DNA of 64,000 nucleotides from positions 33,149,127 through 33,213,126 of the forward strand of contig NC_065567.1 of NCBI RefSeq assembly GCF_022605725.1. The letters run 5' to 3'. Each line of letters begins with the position of its first letter. Within the stretch, counting starts at the first letter, position 1. The DNA comes from Anthonomus grandis grandis. Lineage: Eukaryota; Arthropoda; Insecta; Coleoptera; Curculionidae. A model generated the notes under the pieces. It saw only the letters and a list, made by a program, of their open reading frames with translations. It made no database searches and was not told the origin of the DNA. Shown here piece by piece: positions 57,300 through 64,000 of the stretch. Made by a program: the position numbers and the translations under genes.

Positions 57300-58880
57300 G
57301 TGTCGATATTTATGAATAATTGGTTCAAGAATAATTAATCCATATCAAGTTAAAATGCCTTGTTTTTTAAACAAATGCTTACAGTGTTCCCTACTGGCTG
57401 CTCCATAAATGTATTTTATAGCACTTTTTTGCAACACCAAAAGTGGCTCTGATTAGAGAACTCCTAAAAACAAAGCCCCATATCTGAACCTTGACTGTAT
57501 TAAAACATAGTATACTGATTTTGCCATTACACATCCAAACTCCCAATAGCGAAACATCCGAATGATATCTTCTTTGAAAAATTTATAATATGAGATTTAC
57601 AACTCAATTCAGTATCCACCATAACTCCTTAGAATTTAGCCTCAGGCCGAGATTCAACACGATGAACATGGAGAGCTCCACCTGACACTTAAACGACAAA
57701 ATATAATTTGGAGAAGTTTAGCAATAGAAGGACTTGACCAGAATAGAATAGAATAGTACCATAGACTCATACCAGGACTTGAGCTTTTGAAGATCTGTGA
57801 GAATAGCTTCTTTAAGGCTTAGTTGGTAAGGCTTCGAATAAGGTGAACTTCCCAATTATATCAAGATGTAATATCATTTATAAAAGGTAAAAATAGTACT
57901 GGGCCCTAAATAATAGAAAAGTAAACTGACTCCTGAGGGACCCCTATTATTTTGTGGTATCTCAGATATAGAAGCCCCAATCAAAACCTTCTGGCTACGA
58001 CGATCAGACAAATACGACTCGAACCAAGAATGCGACACCCCTCTAAAGCCTAGGTGGACCATTTGCATCAAAGTGATTTACACGGTCAAAAGCTTTTGAA
58101 AGGTCACAGAAAGCTGCTGCATTTAACCACTATTAATGCCTGAATATAGTCCTTCCAAAAAATGAAAAATGGCGTCGTTTGTACTGCGCTGTTCTCGGAA
58201 CGCAAATTGAAGATGACTTAGAATATTGTTTGAATTGAGAAAATAATTAATATTAGGATAAATTGGAAATAAAGAAAGGAATAATCTTAGCCAATTTAAA
58301 ACATGTGGAAAAAGTACCAGACTCCGAAGAAATATTAGTTGCTTGGGCTAAGCTATTCAAAATGTTGTCAGACAAACCTGTAAACATTTTTATGGATAGG
58401 CCATCATCTCCTGCGCTGTGTTTATTTTTAATGTCCAATATGGCTGGTTTTTTGTTCTGCCAAGTTTGTGGGAATGAGAAAAAATGAATTTTTAACTTTT
58501 GTAAAATTCAACAGAAGACTAAGAGGATGAGAAGGTTGGGTTATATTTTTAGTCAGATTTTCAGCTATAAAACAATAGAATTCATTTAATGAGTTCACAG
58601 ATAATTCACTTTCATTAATGCTTGAGGAAAATTGGTTTTTCTTGCGAATATCGTCTAATATTTACCAACTCTCCTTTTGCTTATTAGATGCATTTGTTAG
58701 ACGATTTATATAGTATAAATCCTTTGCGAGTTTTATAAGTCTCCTATAGATAGAACGATAATTATTAAAATAAATATGAAAGTAGTGGTTATCCATGAAT
58801 TTCCTGATGTAGTGAAGAATTTTAAGGTTTTTAGAGGATGACTTTAATTTTTTTTGTAAACCATGTAAACAGTGTGTTAT
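57300..58880 (-). mobile_element. LINE, pre-RT linker to C-terminus
   Basis: Minus strand in order: RRLIKLAKDLYYINRLTNAS (58740), INESELSVNSLNEFYCFIAE (58600), DIKNKHSAGDDGLSIKMFTG (58430), HSWFESYLSDRRSQKVLIGA (58020), PSGVSLLFYYLGP (degenerate PQGS-LGP, 57930), and broken C-terminal frames such as SRFRYGALFLG (57480). Consistent with a Jockey/CR1-like element. The endonuclease is absent. Confidence 0.75.
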
Positions 58881-59040
58881 TGTTTGTAGAGTTTGTATTT
58901 TTTGTCAATGTCACATTATTACCATAAAAGTTACTTATTTGGTTTACCAATACCTTTAAAACCGAATAATACCGGAAGGAGAGAATATTTTTTCTATTTC
59001 GTTTAGTGCAATTTTATTAGTCCTTGAATTTAATCGAAAA

Positions 59041-59880
59041 TGCCTCATCCACGTCCCCTTGCTGAAAAAATTGAAATTATTTTCATTTACGGTGAAAATC
59101 CTAATGTACATGAGGCCAAAAATTTTAATGTTCACCTTCCTGACCGTCCAGTAGGTCAAAAGTATATTCGCGAGCTAATTCAGAAATTTACCGAGACGGG
59201 TAGTGTTGCCAGTAGGAAAAATCCAGGGCGTCCCAGCTATCCAGAAGAAAAACAAGTGGATATGGTAAGAGATTCACAACAGTCTACTTCCATAGTTACT
59301 GTGAAAAGGGTACTTACAAAAAAACATAAATTTCATCCGTATAAAATTCAAATGGTTCATCAATTGACAGAAGATGATCCTGATAGACGTATGGAATTCT
59401 GCGAAGTGATGACTTGATTGAATGGTAAAATATCCGTTATTGGAGCGACGTAAATCCCCACATGTTTCGTGAAACACACACACAATACTCAGAAAAAATA
59501 TATGTGGGGGCTGGCACATTGTTGGGCCTCTCTTTTTAGACGAAAATTTGACGGAGGACCTTTACTTAAACATGTTGGAAAATGCAGTAGAACCACTGAT
59601 CCTTGAAATCATTGAAGACAATCCTCATGAATTTGAGTTAGAAACAGTTTTTCAACAAGATCGAGCACCGCCTCAGTTTAGCAGAAATGTTAAAGAATAT
59701 TTGACTAATACTTACCACTTGCGATGCATGCCACTTTCCAAACAGTTCGACAGTTCTCCAATAGATTATTTTACTGTCTTGAAGTTAATGTTGCACATTT
59801 TCAACATCTTTTGTAGTGAAATAGTTACATTTCTGTGTGATCTAAAGTTTAATTATTTTAAATGGAAATAAAAACGCGAA
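59041..59880 (+). mobile_element. Mariner-type transposase remnant
   Basis: The open frame MPHPRPLAEKIEIIFIYGEN runs 125 codons with YIRELIQKFTETGSVASRKN (HTH) and FHPYKIQMVHQLTEDDPDRR, then stops; a second frame from 59548 has LENAVEPLILEIIEDNPHEF, FQQDRAPPQF (second Asp, QQDRAP) and the C-terminal VAHFQHLL in shifted frame near 59795. It is of the same group as 47055-49241. Ends were not located. Confidence 0.75.
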
Positions 59881-59930
59881 AAATAAGATTTTAAAACGCT
59901 GCCATTTTGCTATGGGTAGAACTAATGACT

Positions 59931-60910
59931 TAATATTCTAGGACCATAAAGCATTCAGTGGGAGTTTTCAAATGATGTATAGCATGACCCCCTTTCTACT
60001 TGAGTTTATTTTTCAAAATGGCCTCCCGTCGCCATTTTGAAGTTTTGCAAAATGAGCTACGGACCAAAAAGTAGTATTTAGGTCGCTTATGATGTTTGCC
60101 AAGTTTCAAATTTTTATAATATAAATCATGCTTTTATATTATAAAAGCATTCAAAATATCCCACCCTCTGATATTTTGAATGCTTTTATATAAAAATTTG
60201 AAATTTGGCAAACATCATTTCATCAAAGGACATTTAAGAGCCGCACTGTATACATGTTATTTCACGAACCCTTTTCCCTCTGTTGTTTCTAATTTGTGTC
60301 AAAAGAATAACTGGTACACTTGTAAAATGACCATTTTGCAATAAACATAATTACGAATGGAGTATTTTGTGAATTCAAACAAAATCTCGAAAATAATCCG
60401 AGCTAAGACATTGACATCAGAGTAAGTCCCAAATAACAACTTATACGAGCGCAGGAACAAGTCGAGTACAGTGAAGATCTTTAAATGACTAAACTACAAT
60501 GATAAATTTCTTATATATAAATATGATTATAACGTTCTGTACAGCAATTAAAAATCGATTAACACATTTACGCAACAGTGTCTTAATTTTTCAATGTAAT
60601 CTCGTATCACACCACCGTTCGCGTGTCCAACCACATCAAATGAAAATATTTTTCCATGAAATATTATCTATCAGGGGAGGAGGTCAATCGACCGCTTAGG
60701 GTCACCGATTTGGAGATATCGCCACGATTATCACGGATTGGTCGTGTGACCAACAGCTTATTAGTGATAAGTCTTATTGGTTTTACATTTGTAACATAAT
60801 TTAATTTGACGAAGCGATGATTTTAACAATAAAGAACGATAGGACTATAAAGCACTCATTGAGACTCTTTCAAGTTCCATTTAAGTTTTCAAGATGGCCC
60901 CCAAACGGTA
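59931..60910 (+). repeat. Direct repeat of a transposon-end-like segment
   Basis: Segments 59938-60020 and 60838-60905 share AGGAC(C/T)ATAAAGCA(T/C)TCA, then ...TTTTCAA(A/G)ATGGCC. They follow the mariner-type remnant and may be its 3' end duplicated. Confidence 0.45.
60091..60216. repeat. Long palindrome (hairpin-forming inverted repeat)
   Basis: Outer arms GATGTTTGCCAAGTTTCAAA and its near-perfect complement at the right end, inner arms GCATTCAAAATATC / GATATTTTGAATGC around a nine-base loop CCACCCTCT. The left arm carries an extra AT-rich 22-base insert that is itself inverted. Confidence 0.85.
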
Positions 60911-61990
60911 CAAGAAAAACATATTGTGGTCACATTTTTAAATATTAAAAACGAGTCCGAAAATCTCAGTATTTTTAAATTCACATAAAAACAACTAGAA
61001 AATATATTTTTGGATTTTAATCACATTTCATTGTTAGGGGCCATGTTATCATGTTGCATGTGTACTGAATTTTGACATTTTTTATTTAATATTAAATGTC
61101 TGTAATTTGCAGCTATAATCTATGGAAGCGCTGAGGATATTCACAAAATTTGCATTTTTAAACGTTGTATAGTGCATTAAAAATGAAAAATGCTTGCATA
61201 TTTTCCAGGGTAAAGCAAATTAAAATCGTTTTTTAAAAGGTTTTAACTATTACTCCAATTGACTTTACAAATAAATAGATTTATTATTTAATACAATGTA
61301 ATCTTTGAAGTGCTTTACATTGACATCTAAATTCATATGTTAAAAGATATCCTTATTTATCTATCGATAAATTTAATAATAACATTCATATTCAATATTT
61401 AATTACATATGCAGCTTGTTCTGGGCTATTAAATTAAATAAATAATGTAACAGAGGGCTTATTGATCCTCTTATAGACTTACTATGCTCTATTCGACTTT
61501 TTTTCATTAAATTAGCAACATATGTGTAAATACAGTTTATTAATTAATGCTACTGTAACCGTAAATCAATCGACAAATTCAAGATAGCACCAAGTTAGGT
61601 AATAAATTAAGATTTTAATCTTAAATAAATAAAATTCGTTTTTGTTCATTGTAATAAACAGGTGTAAGGAAAACATTGATAGTAGACCGAATTATATTGA
61701 AAAATAGCAACAATCAAGAATGGAAATGATAGACAGTTAAAGACATAGATAAAGAAACATGCAATTTATAAGTCATCTACTTGAAAAAGTCATTAATATG
61801 ATAGAAAGGGTATAAGATAAGTTATGCAGAGCAGAGTTTTCAGTGTTACAAATAGATCTTTATGGTACTTCTTTCGTTTCAGTCAAAAAAAGAGCAAGTA
61901 CTTTTATTGTACAAGAGCCACCACATTTGCTATCGATATAAGATATAATTTTTCCTGAGCTCATTGATGTTTTTACCTTCATAATTAACA
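60230..61990. other. Stretch with no recognised gene
   Basis: AT-rich, with no protein motif. The frame at 60499-60699 is not convincing. Confidence 0.45.
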
Positions 61991-61999
61991 ACTTAACTT

Positions 62000-62630
62000 G
62001 CCTTTCAATTGCTCCATGTCTTAATCAGTGGAAATTCATATTCAAAAAACTAATCGACCAAATAACCTTTCTGGCTATAGACCTGTAAGTATCCTACCAA
62101 CAGGTTCAACAATTTTAGAAAAAATTATTGCAACTAAATCAATTCTTACAAAAATACAAAGTTTTACCACCTATACAGTCAGGTTCACTTCCATTATTCT
62201 ATATACTCAATACATCAATACAAGTTAATACAAATGCTGCTCTTAAATAAATTGAGACCTCTCATTATAGCTCTTATGTCTGCTGCAGAGAATTTAGTTT
62301 TAAATGAGAAAAACACTACAATGATAATATTTGGCCCAGCAAGGTATAATACCTTGCAAAGCGTCAATTTCTAAATTTCCCGTAACAATGTAAAGGTCAC
62401 ATTTAGTAAATCTGTTAAAAACCTGGCTCTCATAATTGACTTCGGCCTAAGATTTGCTGTGAACTGAAAAATCTATATTTGAGCAAAGATCTTCTTAGTA
62501 CTAACATAAAATTAAGATTATATGATAGTCATATTCTCTTCACTATTTCATAGTGCGATGTTGTGCAATGGATGTGACCACTGATCCATGTGATCTCCAA
62601 GAAACTTGTCCAATGAATGTGAGTGAATTT
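62000..62630 (+). mobile_element. LINE RT fragments
   Basis: NLSGYRPVSILPTGSTILEK (RT start, 62060), then a jump to NEKNTTMIIFGPARYNTLQS in near-frame (62310), and LYDSHILFTI (62520). Much of the palm domain is deleted. Confidence 0.7.
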
Positions 62631-62659
62631 AATTTTTTCTGTTATCCTGGTTCAAAGCA

Positions 62660-63600
62660 GTTTGTTTGAAAAAAACTACCTTTCAGCCTTCAATTGTGCA
62701 TCCCTAGAGGCCTGCAGGGAATCCTCCAAAGTCCCACCAACAACATAAATGAAAGTATTATCCACAAAGAGGGTATACCTTGAGTTTGGATCTACTAAGG
62801 GCAGGCCATTAACATAAATGAGAAAAAGAATTGGGCCGAGAATGGAGCGCTGAGGCACCTCAATTGTTACTTCTTTCTGAGCAGACAACACTTCACTATA
62901 TACTAAGCACATTGGATGCTATCCATCTGAAACCACTGATCTTCTCCAACAGTACTCAAGGGCTTTACTGAGATTACAGAAGAGAACTACATCACAAGCC
63001 CACTCATCAAATGCATTCATTAAATCCGAAACAACACTGCTCAGAGTCGTGTTCTTGCCCTGGAAAACAAACGGTTTACTAGCAAGAAGATATGACCTTT
63101 TCAAATATTTTTGGTAAAATAGGTAATAAAGCTATTGGTCTGTAATTGTCTGCCTTCATGCCAATGGAACCACAAGAGCCCTTTTCATACATTTGGGATC
63201 TTCGTAAAGGGGTACCAGAATCAGATTTAAAACCGATTTTTTGACCCTGATATTAAACCCATATATGTCCCTGTTGTTTTTAATTTTTAGATTTTGTATT
63301 ATGTCTCTTACTTTATTAAAACTTACTTCCGAAAAAGAAAAGGTACCTGGGACAACATTTCTTTCGATAATTCTAGCGGGTTTACCGGGTTTGGTGACTA
63401 TTCAATGTGAAAATTATTAGCAGAAATTGTGGCTCTACGAATGGCTTTTTAATATACAGTTTTGTATTTTTTTGTAGCAATCTTTCTTTTCATCACTACC
63501 ATACTGCTTGCTGAGTTTTCCCAGAAATCTCAAATGGTCCCTCGTTTCTAATTGTTCTCGATTAAACCATGCATCACCACCTTCTGGTCTTCCGGTAAAC
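62660..63600 (-). mobile_element. LINE RT fragment
   Basis: Minus strand: NYRPIALLPILPKIFEKVI in shifted frame (63150), FQGKNTTLSSVVSDLMNAFD, VVLFCNLSKALEYC (62970), VPQRSILGPILFLIYVNGLP (62850) and RYTLFVDNTFIYVVGG (FVDN replacing the YADD box). Catalytic Asp residues are altered, so it is inactive. Confidence 0.75.
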
Positions 63601-63839
63601 GATTTTTTAAAAAACCATTCATTATACGATTCCTAGACATTCATATTTCAGCACTAACCTTAGTATCATCAATATAACCCCATGATCTCATTAAATTGTC
63701 ACTGAACAGGAGCCACTATATTTTTATTTGACACATACTGATCTATATGAAATCAGGAAACTGTTAAACGAAACAGAAATAAAAAATATATGGGATTCAG
63801 GGACTGTTCATTAGAGTTTAGCAGAGTTTACCTGATCAG

Positions 63840-64000
63840 ACTCTGGGTTTAATGGTACATGCTATAAATGGTTCTTTTGATACTGCAACGTTTCCAAGTA
63901 ATCTTAAGGTTTCCCTTGTGATACCTCTCTTTAAAGGTGGCGAACCAAATGACCCTATAAATTACAGACCAATTTCACTTTTGCCCTGCCTGTCTAAGGT
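63840..64000 (+). mobile_element. LINE RT start, cut by the window edge
   Basis: Shifted frame gives NGSFDTATFPSNLKVSLVIP then LFKGGEPNDPINYRPISLLP, the first RT motif. It continues past the window. Confidence 0.75.

Noticed and set aside
1..64000. CRISPR arrays, bacterial operons, tRNA or rRNA genes
   Set aside because: The DNA is eukaryotic; no regularly spaced repeats of CRISPR type were seen, and I found no tRNA or rRNA by eye.

Overview
This is AT-rich, repeat-dense eukaryotic nuclear DNA with short GT-AG-bounded exons, long introns and AATAAA poly(A) signals. The gene families (an insect-type cadherin, class I Golgi alpha-mannosidase, HAD phosphatases) and the transposon mix (Jockey/CR1-, R1- and RTE-like LINEs, BEL/Pao, Tc1/mariner, piggyBac) point to an insect. 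A beetle with an expanded genome is my guess, not something the sequence proves.

Host genes: (i) 1-3089, minus strand: six consecutive exons of a cadherin-repeat protein, with one apparent 1-bp frameshift in the last visible exon. (ii) 15774-20005, minus, and 20781-27490, plus: two intact five-exon HAD phosphatase genes arranged head to head, sharing a 775-bp intergenic region. Their intron positions and two exon lengths match exactly, so they are an inverted gene duplication. (iii) 33063-33428, minus: an intact single-exon 121-aa gene with a basic C-terminus that I do not recognise. (iv) 41122-44757, plus: the first two coding exons of a class I Golgi alpha-1,2-mannosidase (type II membrane anchor and stem); the catalytic exons lie beyond the window.

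Almost everything else is mobile DNA in decay. At least fifteen LINE fragments of several clades lie on both strands. There are five cut-and-paste elements with readable structure: Tc1/mariner-superfamily elements at 17296-18658, 31063-31978, 47055-49241 and 53714-56280, and a piggyBac-like element at 35814-36671. A further mariner-type transposase remnant without located ends lies at 59041-59880. Several are nested or rearranged.

The most unusual signals are: a dispersed repeat (four copies, near 5.1, 26.2, 28.1 and 28.6 kb) carrying a heat-shock-element array, a TATA box and an initiator-like site in hsp70-like order; two hammerhead-ribozyme-like motifs (30.4 and 50.65 kb) with covarying helix I; a mariner-type element whose two ends both carry the 3' end of its transposase gene in inverted orientation; a piggyBac-type element studded with GGGGTAC/GTACCCC palindromes; and a long palindrome at 60091-60216. 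None of these is a proven new system. The heat-shock-promoter repeat is the best candidate for follow-up.
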